A DNA stretch of 40,789 nt from contig JANTFT010000019.1 in assembly GCA_024763275.1 (NCBI GenBank), positions 1-40,789 on the forward strand, written 5' to 3'. The notes below the pieces were generated by a model. It did not search any database. It was given only the letters and a program-made list of their open reading frames with translations, and had not been told where the DNA came from. Both the position numbers and the translations under genes were made by a program. This document shows positions 16,454 through 24,297 of this stretch, piece by piece; the first letter of the stretch is position 1, and the number at the start of each line of letters is the position of its first letter. This stretch comes from Anaerolineales bacterium (GTDB lineage Bacteria > Chloroflexota > Anaerolineae > Anaerolineales > UBA11858).

Positions 16454-17524
16454 GTGGTCCAGTATTCAGTACTTATAGCGGATGGAGATCCCGATTATAT
16501 CCAATACCTGGCTGGCACATTAAAGGCCAACGGATTCAAGACTGCTGGCACCTCGTCGGGGGCCAATGCCCTGCAGCTCTATAAAAAAGAAAACCCGGGC
16601 CTGGTGATTGCCGACCTGGATCTAGCGGAAATGAACGGCCTGGACCTGCTCCAAGCCCTGCGGAACTTCAACCCCCGGGTGAAAATAATCCTGACGACTG
16701 ACTCGGCAACCAAGGAGCTGATCACGCGGGCGTTTCGGATGGGTGCCCTGGATGTCCTTGAAAAACCCATTGACATTGAACTTCTGACCAATAAGATCCG
16801 GGAAACCCTGAGCCGGGAGGACCGTGCTCTGGAAGGTGATTTGAGAATGATGAGTCTGTCCAGCATCATCCAGATCAACTGCGATGAGCGCAATCAGGCC
16901 CAGTTGATTCTGAATCATCAGGGTCGGGAAGGGATGATCTTCTTCAAAGAAGGAGAGATGGTCCACGCTGAATTCGGGGGTTTGATAGGTGAAGAGGCGG
17001 TTTACGCCCTGCTGGGTTGGGAAAAGGGCACTTTCCAGCTCAAAATGGGAGCTGAACCCAGAACCCGGACGATCACTAAGCCCTGGTCGGGAGTTTTGTT
17101 GGAAGGCATGCGGCGCATTGATGAATCCACCGCGGGCTGGAGCGCTGATTGGGAGGAAGACAGTGAGCTTTCCCCCGGAGAAGCCCAGGATGATCTGGCT
17201 CCCCGGATCATCAGATCGATCAGGAGCATCCGGGATGTCAGCAGCGCGATGATCTGCGGGAAGGATGGTACAGTACTTGCTCAGGAAAACGGCGCTGGTG
17301 AGAATGATATTCTGGGGCGGGGCATGTTCGTCAAGGAAAAGAGCGAGCTGATCGGCGGGTTTTTAGATGCCGGCGGCTTCGAGCGGGCTGCGCTTTCCGG
17401 TTCGGGAGGGCGAGTCTATTTGCAGCAGCGGGATGATCATTTAATACTATTGACCTTGAGCAATCGCTCATCAGCTGAATCCGTCTTCGAAAATGTGGAG
17501 ATGATCTACAAGCGCTATGAGTAA
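16454..17524 (+). CDS. REC-DUF4388-roadblock fusion response regulator
   Basis: A 356-residue three-part signalling protein. Residues about 1-120 form a receiver domain with phosphoacceptor Asp in LVIADLDLAEMNG, the switch Thr in IILTTD and Lys in LEKPID. The usual Pro after the phosphosite is Ala. Residues about 130-205 form a DUF4388/PatA-N-type domain (LRMMSLSSIIQINCDERNQAQLIL ... GEMVHAEFGG ... ALLGWEKGTFQL). Residues about 245-355 read as a roadblock/LC7 domain (SSAMICGKDGTVLAQENG ... VYLQQRDDHLILLTLSNRSS). AGGAG lies eight bases before the GTG at 16454, while the track's TTG at 16451 leaves five. It is the first gene of the GTPase operon and presumably links phosphorylation input to the GTPase module. 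Confidence 0.85.
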   Translation: MVQYSVLIADGDPDYIQYLAGTLKANGFKTAGTSSGANALQLYKKENPGLVIADLDLAEMNGLDLLQALRNFNPRVKIILTTDSATKELITRAFRMGALDVLEKPIDIELLTNKIRETLSREDRALEGDLRMMSLSSIIQINCDERNQAQLILNHQGREGMIFFKEGEMVHAEFGGLIGEEAVYALLGWEKGTFQLKMGAEPRTRTITKPWSGVLLEGMRRIDESTAGWSADWEEDSELSPGEAQDDLAPRIIRSIRSIRDVSSAMICGKDGTVLAQENGAGENDILGRGMFVKEKSELIGGFLDAGGFERAALSGSGGRVYLQQRDDHLILLTLSNRSSAESVFENVEMIYKRYE

Positions 17525-17545
17525 GCTTAAGTAAGGAAGGGTATT

Positions 17546-18562
17546 ATGATATTTCCTAGACGCGACGCGATCTACCAGAACCTGAATACTTCCTTTACAA
17601 ACTTTGGAGAACTGCTGGTCGACTTAAAAGAGAACAGTTTTACTGGAGTCGTGCAGGTCAGTTTCTGGGAGTACGAGGGCGTACTGCTCCTGGATAATGG
17701 GAACATCATCAATGCTGTTCAGGAGGATAATGGGGTTGTTATTTCCGGGCAGGAAGCCGTTAAATTGGTGATTGACAAGGCCAAAGAGAAAGATGGCTCT
17801 ATCAGTGTATATAACCAGACCGGGGAAATGGTAACCATGCTGGCCAGCGTGACAAAAAGCAAAGCGGTCTACCAGAACTTGAGCACGGAGTTTACCAGCC
17901 TGGAAGCCCTGATCGGCAAGCTGCAGAATGAAGAACACACCGGTTATATAGAAGTCAAATTGGAGGACAGCCACCAGGTCGGATACATCTTCCTGCTGAC
18001 CGGCCGGGTCATTGATGTCCTGCTGACCGCGGCCGGGGGGGAGGTCACCGGGGTCCATGTGCTCAACCGGATCATGGAGAAGATCTCCTCGACGGGCGCT
18101 GTCTTCAATGTCTACGAATCTGCAGTTGAGGAAGCGCTCTCGGACAGCGAGGTCATCAGGATCAGCTACAATCTACCCCGGCTGCTGGAAACCTGGGGCG
18201 TGGTGATCGGTGCTGTGGAATCCGCTGCTGACTCGCTGCTAAAGCCGGGTGATTTTCTGAATACCTTTAAAGATACATTAATTGCCAACGCAGAAGAATA
18301 TCCTTTCCTGGACCCCTTTGCCGCCAAGTTCCACTACCAGGATGGGGAGGTCACTTTCACCGGCGAGGTGAAAAAAGAGTTCAGCCGGGCGATTGCCAAA
18401 TGCCTGTGGGAGACCGTGGAAGTGCTGGCCGAGAATACCGCCCTGGGCGGCAAGGATTTATTCGGCCCTATCCGGACTGCCATCACGGAGGCCGCCGGAG
18501 AACATCAGGAGCTGATTGACCGCTTCAACATTGCTGTTTTGCTGCCGGAGTTATTTACCTGA
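17546..18562 (+). CDS. Tandem DUF4388-like protein
   Basis: A 338-residue cytoplasmic protein. The N-terminal half holds two copies of one unit: IYQNLNTSFTNFGELLVDLKENSFTGVVQVSF...GVLLLDNGNIINAV, and VYQNLSTEFTSLEALIGKLQNEEHTGYIEVKL...GYIFLLTGRVIDVL. Both have the strand pattern of DUF4388 (gene-product repression of growth, small surface protein, then GxV-a/h). Residues about 200-338 are mostly helical and unassigned (LPRLLETWGVVIGAVESAADSLL). SD AAGGAAGG precedes the ATG. It lies 21 bases after the REC gene and 12 before the next roadblock gene. No enzyme motif is present, so an adaptor role is inferred. Confidence 0.78.
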   Translation: MIFPRRDAIYQNLNTSFTNFGELLVDLKENSFTGVVQVSFWEYEGVLLLDNGNIINAVQEDNGVVISGQEAVKLVIDKAKEKDGSISVYNQTGEMVTMLASVTKSKAVYQNLSTEFTSLEALIGKLQNEEHTGYIEVKLEDSHQVGYIFLLTGRVIDVLLTAAGGEVTGVHVLNRIMEKISSTGAVFNVYESAVEEALSDSEVIRISYNLPRLLETWGVVIGAVESAADSLLKPGDFLNTFKDTLIANAEEYPFLDPFAAKFHYQDGEVTFTGEVKKEFSRAIAKCLWETVEVLAENTALGGKDLFGPIRTAITEAAGEHQELIDRFNIAVLLPELFT

Positions 18563-18574
18563 TTCGGGAAAACC

Positions 18575-18952
18575 ATGAAAGCTGGACTGGGAGAGATCAA
18601 CCTAATACCAGGTGTGTGGGGCAGCCTGCTGTGCACTAACCAGGGTGAGCTGATTGAGAATCTCACTCCGCCCGGGCTGAATAAATCTACCCTGGAGAAT
18701 ATTTCCCGGCATATGGTGGAGCTGCTGTCTGGTACTGTTGATTCTATACCGGGATTGGGAGAAGTTGTCCTCCACTACCAGGACAGGAAGGTATTCGCTG
18801 TTGACTTGGAGCGGGCTGTCCTGATAGTGGTCTGCACGCCCAGTGTGGATATCTCCCTGCTGCGGCTGAACATCAATGTGGTGCTGACGCGCTGGGAGGA
18901 CGATCCCGGCGTCCAGAAACGGCTCCGGGAAAGATTTGTAGAGAGGATATAA
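18575..18952 (+). CDS. Roadblock/LC7-family protein
   Basis: A 125-residue small alpha/beta protein. The phrase GVWGSLLCTNQGELIENLTPPGL near the N-terminus, followed by a helix and the strands EVVLHYQDRKVFAVDLERAVLIVVCTPSVDISLLRLNINVVL, fits the roadblock/LC7 fold. Such proteins often bind or regulate Ras-like GTPases, as MglB does for MglA. It is one of three stand-alone roadblock genes in this operon. The SD is weak (CGGGAAAACC), suggesting translational coupling with the gene ending 12 bases upstream. Confidence 0.78.
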   Translation: MKAGLGEINLIPGVWGSLLCTNQGELIENLTPPGLNKSTLENISRHMVELLSGTVDSIPGLGEVVLHYQDRKVFAVDLERAVLIVVCTPSVDISLLRLNINVVLTRWEDDPGVQKRLRERFVERI

Positions 18953-19011
18953 AAGTAAGCTGAGGGAATACTGAGGAACCCAGTACTTATTCATTGAGTC
19001 AGGAGAATAAT

Positions 19012-19803
19012 ATGGTTGAAGTTCTAAAAGGAAATCTTGCCCAACTCTCTCTGCTGGACATCCTGCGCATGCTCAGCTCTTCCGGCCGTAGCGGCCGACT
19101 GGATGTGCGCCAGGGCAGTAAGACCGGAGAGATCTATCTGCGGCGAGGGAACGTGGTCCACGCCGTGACAGGTGTCCAGATGGGCGAGAAAGGCGTGTAC
19201 ACCTTGATGGGCTGGATGGAGGGAGAGTTCAGCTTCACCCCCGACGTGGAGGCTCCCGAGCAGTCCATTGAAACAGCTACTGAACAGCTGATGCTGGAAG
19301 CTTCCCGCCAGGCAGCACAGTGGGGGGACATCAAGGATGTGGTTTCCTCCACTGACGCGATATTCAACATCAGTCCTTCCGGGTCCACCAACACGGTCAG
19401 CTTGAAGCCGATCGAGTGGCAGGTGCTGACCCAGATCAACGGGGAGAAGTCAGTAGCGGATATTGCGGAAGCCCTGGACCTGCAGGAATTTGAAGTGGCC
19501 AAAATCGTCTACAGCCTGACTACCGCGGGTTTGCTGCATGAGGTTTCAGACGTTCAGCGGACATTCAAGGAGATCGTTGAGGAAAGCTTCTTTGAGGTGT
19601 TGGCCGACAATTTCACAGAGGTGATGGGTCCGATTGGACCGGTCATCATCGAGGATGAAATCAAACTGATGGGGGAAGCCCGGGATGCTTTTCCGCAAGC
19701 CAAGGCGGCAGAGCTGGTTGAACGGGTCAGTCTGGAGATCGTAGACAGCCGCAAGCGGGCAGAGTTTCAGAAGAAGATGGTGCTGGTATTAAAGGGGAGT
19801 TAG
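19012..19803 (+). CDS. DUF4388 protein with winged-helix-like middle
   Basis: A 263-residue protein. The ATG at 19012 is chosen over the TTG at 18994 because AGGAG sits six bases before it. The N-terminus VEVLKGNLAQLSLLDILRMLSSSGRSGRLDVRQGSKTGEIYLRRGNVVHAVTG...ALMGWMEGEFSFTP-like pattern is a textbook DUF4388 domain. The middle (IEWQVLTQINGEKSVADIAEALDLQEFEVAKIVYSLTTAGLL) has winged-helix character. The helical C-terminus (VMGPIGPVIIEDEIKLMGEARDAF) recurs with DUF4388 in similar operons. PatA of heterocyst-forming cyanobacteria carries the same N-terminal domain. A role as adaptor or effector of the GTPase is inferred. A small hairpin, TGCCAGT-ACTGGCA, lies at 19817-19836 before the next gene. 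Confidence 0.85.
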   Translation: MVEVLKGNLAQLSLLDILRMLSSSGRSGRLDVRQGSKTGEIYLRRGNVVHAVTGVQMGEKGVYTLMGWMEGEFSFTPDVEAPEQSIETATEQLMLEASRQAAQWGDIKDVVSSTDAIFNISPSGSTNTVSLKPIEWQVLTQINGEKSVADIAEALDLQEFEVAKIVYSLTTAGLLHEVSDVQRTFKEIVEESFFEVLADNFTEVMGPIGPVIIEDEIKLMGEARDAFPQAKAAELVERVSLEIVDSRKRAEFQKKMVLVLKGS

Positions 19804-19859
19804 CGTTCCCTACACTGCCAGTTTAATGGACTGGCATTAAATACTGCAGGAGGCAATCG

Positions 19860-20660
19860 ATGCGACTTACATATATTAGAAGATTAATGGTCATTCAGGC
19901 TGTGATCGTGCTGCTGCTGGTTATTTCAGCGTTTTTCACCGCCACAAATTTGAACCGGTCCCTGGCTCTGACCATTGAGCTCACTAACCTTCAGGAAGGG
20001 GTGCAGGCAACGGGCAATATCGCGGACGCTTTGGAAGAAGAACGCATTGCTATTGGCCAATACCCCCTCACCGGCAGCGAAGATCTGCTTACCAGAATCG
20101 CAGACGCGCAGGCTGTTTACAATGAGAACTGGCAGGTTGTCACCCGGGTTTTCGGGGCCGAACAATCCCAGCTGCTGGCCGACATTGAAACCAGCCGGGC
20201 GACCTATGAAGATTATCTCAACAATATTATTACGGAATATCAATCCAACCCGGAGAACAATGATTCGGCTTCCTTTCTGAGAGACGCCATTAATTATTAT
20301 TTGCAGAATCTGGGTCCCAAGATCGCTGACCTGTCCGAACCCGCTTTTCAGAAATTGGTTTCCCAGGTGGAAACCGAGCGGGCGCGGGCTAAAAGGTTAG
20401 CAATTTTCTCCGGGGTTGCCCTCGCTTTTAGCGTCATCGTGGGTGTTATGGTTGTGGTGCTGGTGGCTGTGGTCCTGCTGTTCAGTGGGAGAATGATCCA
20501 GGCCATCCAGAATATTGTGGACGCCACCAACCAGATCAGCCGCGGTGACATGGATGCCTACATTGATGTGGACCAGGGTGGTGACATCGGAGATCTAGCC
20601 CAGGCTATTGACCGGATGCGCACCAGCCTCCGGGCGGCTATTGAGCGCCTGCGCCGCTGA
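19860..20660 (+). CDS. Membrane receptor with HAMP domain and no output domain
   Basis: A 266-residue two-pass membrane protein. TM1 is residues about 8-28 (LMVIQAVIVLLLVISAFFTA). An extracytoplasmic helical region of about 150 residues (LTNLQEGVQATGNIADALEEERIAIGQYPL) resembles four-helix-bundle sensors of chemoreceptors. TM2 is LAIFSGVALAFSVIVGVMVVVLVAVVLLF. A HAMP domain (IVDATNQISRGDMDAYIDVDQGGDIGDLAQAIDRMRTSLRAAIERL) ends the protein with no kinase, cyclase or methyl-accepting tail. SD GGAGG precedes the ATG. Its place in the GTPase operon suggests it passes a signal directly to a roadblock or DUF4388 partner. Confidence 0.88.
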   Translation: MRLTYIRRLMVIQAVIVLLLVISAFFTATNLNRSLALTIELTNLQEGVQATGNIADALEEERIAIGQYPLTGSEDLLTRIADAQAVYNENWQVVTRVFGAEQSQLLADIETSRATYEDYLNNIITEYQSNPENNDSASFLRDAINYYLQNLGPKIADLSEPAFQKLVSQVETERARAKRLAIFSGVALAFSVIVGVMVVVLVAVVLLFSGRMIQAIQNIVDATNQISRGDMDAYIDVDQGGDIGDLAQAIDRMRTSLRAAIERLRR

Positions 20661-20693
20661 AGATAATCAGAGAAAACCACAGAGGAAACTATC

Positions 20694-21182
20694 ATGAATC
20701 AAGGATTACACATACCTGAGGAGCTGCTGGACCGGATTGATCATATCCTGGCCCACCTGGCTGAAAAAGCCCATACCGACAGCATCGTGCTGGCGGATAT
20801 CAGCGGCCAGGTAATCTCCATTCAGGGCGTGATGGATGAAGGCACTCCCGCGGTGGTAGCTGCTCTGGCTGCCGGGGACGTGGCAGCCATGTCTGAACTC
20901 TCTAACCGCATTGGGGAATCCGATCCCCATGGATCTTTCTTCCACGAAGGCGAAACTAAAAGCATCTACCTGCATAATATTGCGGGAAGTTTCATCTTGA
21001 TCGTCATTTTCCGGTCGGAAACACCTATTGGCCTGGTGCGGCTGTTTGCCAAGAGAGCGGTGGAACAGCTCCTGCCGGTCACCGAAGAATTCGAGGAAAT
21101 CGTCGGCCCTCCTGCTGATTATGCGCCGGATGACTTTCGTAAAGGCATCACCCAGGAATTGGACGATACATTTACCGAGTAA
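20694..21182 (+). CDS. Roadblock/LC7-family protein, probable GTPase regulator
   Basis: A 162-residue protein. The roadblock fold is suggested by IDHILAHLAEKAHTDSIVLADISGQVISIQGVMDEGTPAVVAALAAGDVAAMSELSNRIGESDPHGSFFHEGETKSIYLHNIAGSFILIVIF, the closest of the three to MglB-type proteins. A C-terminal acidic helix (FEEIVGPPADYAPDDFRKGITQELDDTF) follows. It lies directly upstream of the MglA-like GTPase (16 bases), the same arrangement as mglBA in Myxococcus. Whether it acts as a GTPase-activating protein is inferred from that context. SD AGAGGAAA precedes the ATG. Confidence 0.87.
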   Translation: MNQGLHIPEELLDRIDHILAHLAEKAHTDSIVLADISGQVISIQGVMDEGTPAVVAALAAGDVAAMSELSNRIGESDPHGSFFHEGETKSIYLHNIAGSFILIVIFRSETPIGLVRLFAKRAVEQLLPVTEEFEEIVGPPADYAPDDFRKGITQELDDTFTE

Positions 21183-21198
21183 GGATTTTATTTGAAGG

Positions 21199-21798
21199 AT
21201 GTTTATTAATTGGAAGTTGCGAGAGATCAACCTGAAGATCGTATATTATGGTCCTTCCCTGAGCGGAAAAACGTCCTCCCTGCAGTATATCCACCAGCGA
21301 ACGCGCCCGGACCGCCGGGGAGAATTGATCTCGCTTAAGACCCGCGAAGACCGCACCCTGTATTTTGATTATATGCAGTTCGAGATGGGAGAAATCAGCG
21401 GTTTGAAACCTCGCTTTAATATCTATACTGTCCCCGGCCAGGTATATTACCGGGGCACCCGCAAGCTGGTATTGAAAGGTGTGGATGGGATTGTCTTTGT
21501 AGCGGATTCCCAGATCAGACGTCTGAACGAAAACATAGCAGCCATCAATGACCTCTTCGAGGATCTGGAAGAGTTGGGCTTTAAGCCGGATGAAGTGCCG
21601 CTGATCCTGCAGTGCAATAAGCGCGACCTTCCGGAGATCATGCCTGTGCTCGCCTTGAAGGAATCTTTGGGCTTGAACGGTGTTCCTACCTTTGAAAGTG
21701 TGGCGGTGGATGGGGCAGGTGTGCTGGATGGATTGAAGAATATTATCAGCCAGGTAGTGACCAAGGCGCGGGGAAAGATCTATTCCAGTCCTGCCTAG
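21199..21798 (+). CDS. MglA-like small Ras-superfamily GTPase
   Basis: A 199-residue GTPase. The N-terminus MFINWKLREINLKIVYYGPSLSGKTSSLQYIH contains the P-loop (GPSLSGKTS, K24). The G3 region is YTVPGQVYY, with the DxxG Asp replaced as in MglA relatives (TVPGQ). The G4 motif is NKRDLP. There is no lipidation signal. MglA-type GTPases switch on polarity and gliding in Myxococcus and on other signalling outputs elsewhere. Here the neighbours are roadblock and DUF4388 proteins with no motility gene visible. SD is short (GAAGG touching the ATG), suggesting coupling with the upstream roadblock gene. Confidence 0.93.
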   Translation: MFINWKLREINLKIVYYGPSLSGKTSSLQYIHQRTRPDRRGELISLKTREDRTLYFDYMQFEMGEISGLKPRFNIYTVPGQVYYRGTRKLVLKGVDGIVFVADSQIRRLNENIAAINDLFEDLEELGFKPDEVPLILQCNKRDLPEIMPVLALKESLGLNGVPTFESVAVDGAGVLDGLKNIISQVVTKARGKIYSSPA

Positions 21799-21809
21799 GA
21801 GAAGAAGAA

Positions 21810-22199
21810 ATGACCCGTCATTCACAGGGGATCGAAACGCCAGACACTTTTACTGAGATCCTGGAGGAGATGAATCAGGAGGGAGGTTTTTACCGTTCTG
21901 TTTTGGCAACCTCGGAAGGGCTGCCGATTGCCTCAGCCCCTGAGGAGCCAGACCAGGAGCTGGCCAGCGCCATGATCGCCATGCTCCAGAAAGTTGGTGT
22001 AGAAACCCAGGACCACCTTAGTCTGGCACCTGTAGATGAGGTGACCATCCGCACGGAAGAAAAGGAACACCTGGTTTGCCGGACGATCCCCTCCGGAAAG
22101 GATTGGGTCTGCCTCTGTGCCCTGGTACCCCCCGGTCAGTACTACCGCCGGGCAACCAACAGGGCAGTCCGGCGCATCCGGGAGATGATCGAAGAATAG
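21810..22199 (+). CDS. Roadblock/LC7-family protein
   Basis: A 129-residue protein. TFTEILEEMNQEGGFYRSVLATSEGLPIASAPEEPDQELASAMIAMLQKVGVETQDHLSLAPVDEVTIRTEEKEHLVCRTI has the roadblock helix-strand order, including the Gly-Leu-Pro-Ile-Ala core. It is the last gene of the operon, 11 bases past the GTPase, with SD GGAGAAG. A strong terminator follows within 20 bases. It probably partners with the GTPase or with the other roadblock proteins as a heterodimer. Confidence 0.82.
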   Translation: MTRHSQGIETPDTFTEILEEMNQEGGFYRSVLATSEGLPIASAPEEPDQELASAMIAMLQKVGVETQDHLSLAPVDEVTIRTEEKEHLVCRTIPSGKDWVCLCALVPPGQYYRRATNRAVRRIREMIEE

Positions 22200-22216
22200 A
22201 TTTGCTATTTCAAAAT

Positions 22217-22249
22217 AAAAGGCTGCCCGGTCGTCGGGCAGCCTTTTTG
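22217..22249. terminator. Bidirectional terminator between the GTPase operon and the protease gene
   Basis: AAAAGGCTGCCCGGTCGTCGGGCAGCCTTTTT has a 9-10-bp GC-rich stem flanked by As on the left and Ts on the right, so it can stop transcription from both converging genes. Confidence 0.92.
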
Positions 22250-22274
22250 GTTAATGGGGTTGGTAAAAAGAGGA

Positions 22275-23951
22275 TCAGGGCAGGTAGCCGTTGATCAGGT
22301 CAAATGTGTTCACGATACGCTCAAAAGCGCTGTAGTCCTCATCTGAAGTGACCTGGACGGTCACCAGCACCAGGTAAGCGGTGGGGTCGGCGATTGGCCT
22401 TACCCCCAGCACGTAGAGATCCGCGTTTTGGCCGCAGGTCCAGTAATCGTAGGCGCCCTCATAGACAGGGTCCTCGTACTTCTCGCGCCAATTATAGGTG
22501 CAGTCGTCCTCATACCAGTGTTTGACGCCGTCCAGCAGCATGATGTAGCCGCCAATATCTCCCCAGTCTCGAGAAGCGGAAAAGCTGACACCGGGAGCAT
22601 TATAATAGGAAAAGTAGTCTTCCAGATTAGGCGCGGCGGTGATGTCCACAGCGTCAAAGGACAGATCGCCCCAGTAATCTGACCAGGGAGTGCCGTCGAC
22701 CTGATTCCAGCTGGTGGGAATTTCCATGTACAGAGAGCTGGAATCATCTGTAACAGCCATGTAGCCGTCGTCAAACACCTCGAGGATGTTTACGGAGTCC
22801 AGCCCGGAGAATTCGCTGGTATCAGCGGTGTTGGTGGGGTTCTCGGCGTATCCAGGGTCAGCCAGGGGTCCGGTCACTGAGAGAGTCCGTCCATTAAATT
22901 GGCCTTCCATGAGCTCATTGGTTTGGAAGCGCATCACTTCCATTCCCAGGGTGTTTTCGTCACCCTGCGTGCGGATGATGTCGCAGTAGGTGGCCATGCT
23001 GCCGTCAGCTGCCAGGGGCAGTCCTTCCAGGGAGGTGATCAGGTCACCGGGCTGGACTCCGGCAGTATCGGCTGGAGAGCCTGATTTGACCGAGGAGACC
23101 CAAATGCCGCTGAGTGTACCGTCATCGGAAATGACAGCCATGCCGTTGATACCCAGAGAATCTACATCGTCCCCTGCTTTGAACTGCTCGATGATGGGCA
23201 GAGCGGCATCCCGTCCGATCGCAAAATACTGATTGGCTTCTGAATAGCTGGCGTAGTTTACGCCCACAACCTGGCCGTCCTCAGTTACCAGCGGGCCGCC
23301 CGAGTTGCCAGGGTTGATGGTGGCGTCGTGTTCGATGACCTGTTTGATTGAAGACCAGGTCGATTCTCCGCCGGCGTTCTCTTTGGAAACGATGCCTTTG
23401 GTCAAAGTGAACTCCGGGTCCCCTAAGGGGAATCCGGCTGCATAGACTTCCAGTCCAACTGTAATTGGATCGGGATACCACTTCAGGTAGGGGAATCCCT
23501 CTCCTTCGATGTCGATCAGGGCCAGGTCAGAGCATTCTGAGACAGCCAGGATGCGGGCGTTGTAGGTTGTGGTGGTGTCGCCGCCGATCCAGACGTTCAG
23601 CAGGGCTGCTCCGGTCACCACGTGGTTGTTGGTGATGGCCAATCCAGAGGGATCGATGATGAAACCCGAGCCATAACCGGCGCCGCTGTATTCTCCGAAT
23701 TCAGGATCCACAAATGTTCCCTGCGCTTCGATCTGGATCACGGCGTTCTTGACCTCACCCAGGCTGGTTACCAGATCTGGATCGGCAGGAGCAGGGCTGG
23801 GCTGCGCTTCTTCCTCAGCGGCAGCTTCTTCTTGTTCGCTGGCAGCAGATGGAGCCTGTTCAACTGCCGGACTGCCTCCGGTGCAGGCTGAGAGTATCAG
23901 ACCAGCAACAAGTGCCAGGGCGATTACTTGAAACTTCAAATATTCTTTCAT
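22275..23951 (-). CDS. HtrA-type trypsin-like serine protease lipoprotein with PDZ domain
   Basis: A 558-residue predicted lipoprotein. The signal MKEYLKFQVIALALVAGLILSAC places the lipidated Cys at 23, followed by a Glu/Ala/Pro linker. The S1C protease domain shows the triad His110 (TNNHVVTGA), Asp142 (ECSDLALIDIE) and Ser217 (NPGNSGGPLV). A PDZ domain follows (WVSSVKSGSPADTAGVQPGDLITSLEGLPL), unlike the two of DegP. The last ~200 residues (DVNILEVFDDGYMAVTDDSSSLYMEIPTSWNQVDG and on, with two Cys) are an extra beta-rich domain I cannot name. It probably acts in cell-envelope protein quality control. SD AAAGGAA precedes the ATG. It ends at the shared terminator. Confidence 0.9.
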   Translation of the reverse strand: MKEYLKFQVIALALVAGLILSACTGGSPAVEQAPSAASEQEEAAAEEEAQPSPAPADPDLVTSLGEVKNAVIQIEAQGTFVDPEFGEYSGAGYGSGFIIDPSGLAITNNHVVTGAALLNVWIGGDTTTTYNARILAVSECSDLALIDIEGEGFPYLKWYPDPITVGLEVYAAGFPLGDPEFTLTKGIVSKENAGGESTWSSIKQVIEHDATINPGNSGGPLVTEDGQVVGVNYASYSEANQYFAIGRDAALPIIEQFKAGDDVDSLGINGMAVISDDGTLSGIWVSSVKSGSPADTAGVQPGDLITSLEGLPLAADGSMATYCDIIRTQGDENTLGMEVMRFQTNELMEGQFNGRTLSVTGPLADPGYAENPTNTADTSEFSGLDSVNILEVFDDGYMAVTDDSSSLYMEIPTSWNQVDGTPWSDYWGDLSFDAVDITAAPNLEDYFSYYNAPGVSFSASRDWGDIGGYIMLLDGVKHWYEDDCTYNWREKYEDPVYEGAYDYWTCGQNADLYVLGVRPIADPTAYLVLVTVQVTSDEDYSAFERIVNTFDLINGYLP

Positions 23952-24180
23952 GATACTTTTCCTTTATATGATGAATGCTGAGATCATAGGCCTGGAAAGG
24001 TTTCCGGGCATCGATGATTCAATTGGGAGAAACAACAACCCAATTTCCTAAAATATAACGCAGAAGAAAACCTTCAACAAGGCAGTAATGGATAATTCTC
24101 TTATCAATTCTGTTATCCGATTCGCTGCGTCGCTGGGAAGAGGTCGGGTTTTTTCAATTGCCTGGATAAGTTTCAGATGT

Positions 24181-24188
24181 GTTATAAA
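24181..24188 (+). promoter_or_regulatory. Extended -10 candidate for the HEAT-repeat gene
   Basis: GTTATAAA with a TG one base upstream of TATAAA lies about 110 bases before the HEAT-repeat gene's ATG at 24298. TTGCCT 19 bases upstream is a loose -35. The rest of the 23952-24297 divergent gap shows nothing else. Confidence 0.35.
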
Positions 24189-24297
24189 TAGACATACCGG
24201 CAGGGGGTCCGAAGTAGGGGATGGGCCCGGAAAACTGCCGACCGAGGCGTCGTTTAACGATTGCCAGCTGGATTTCAATTTGCATTGTGGAGGAACC

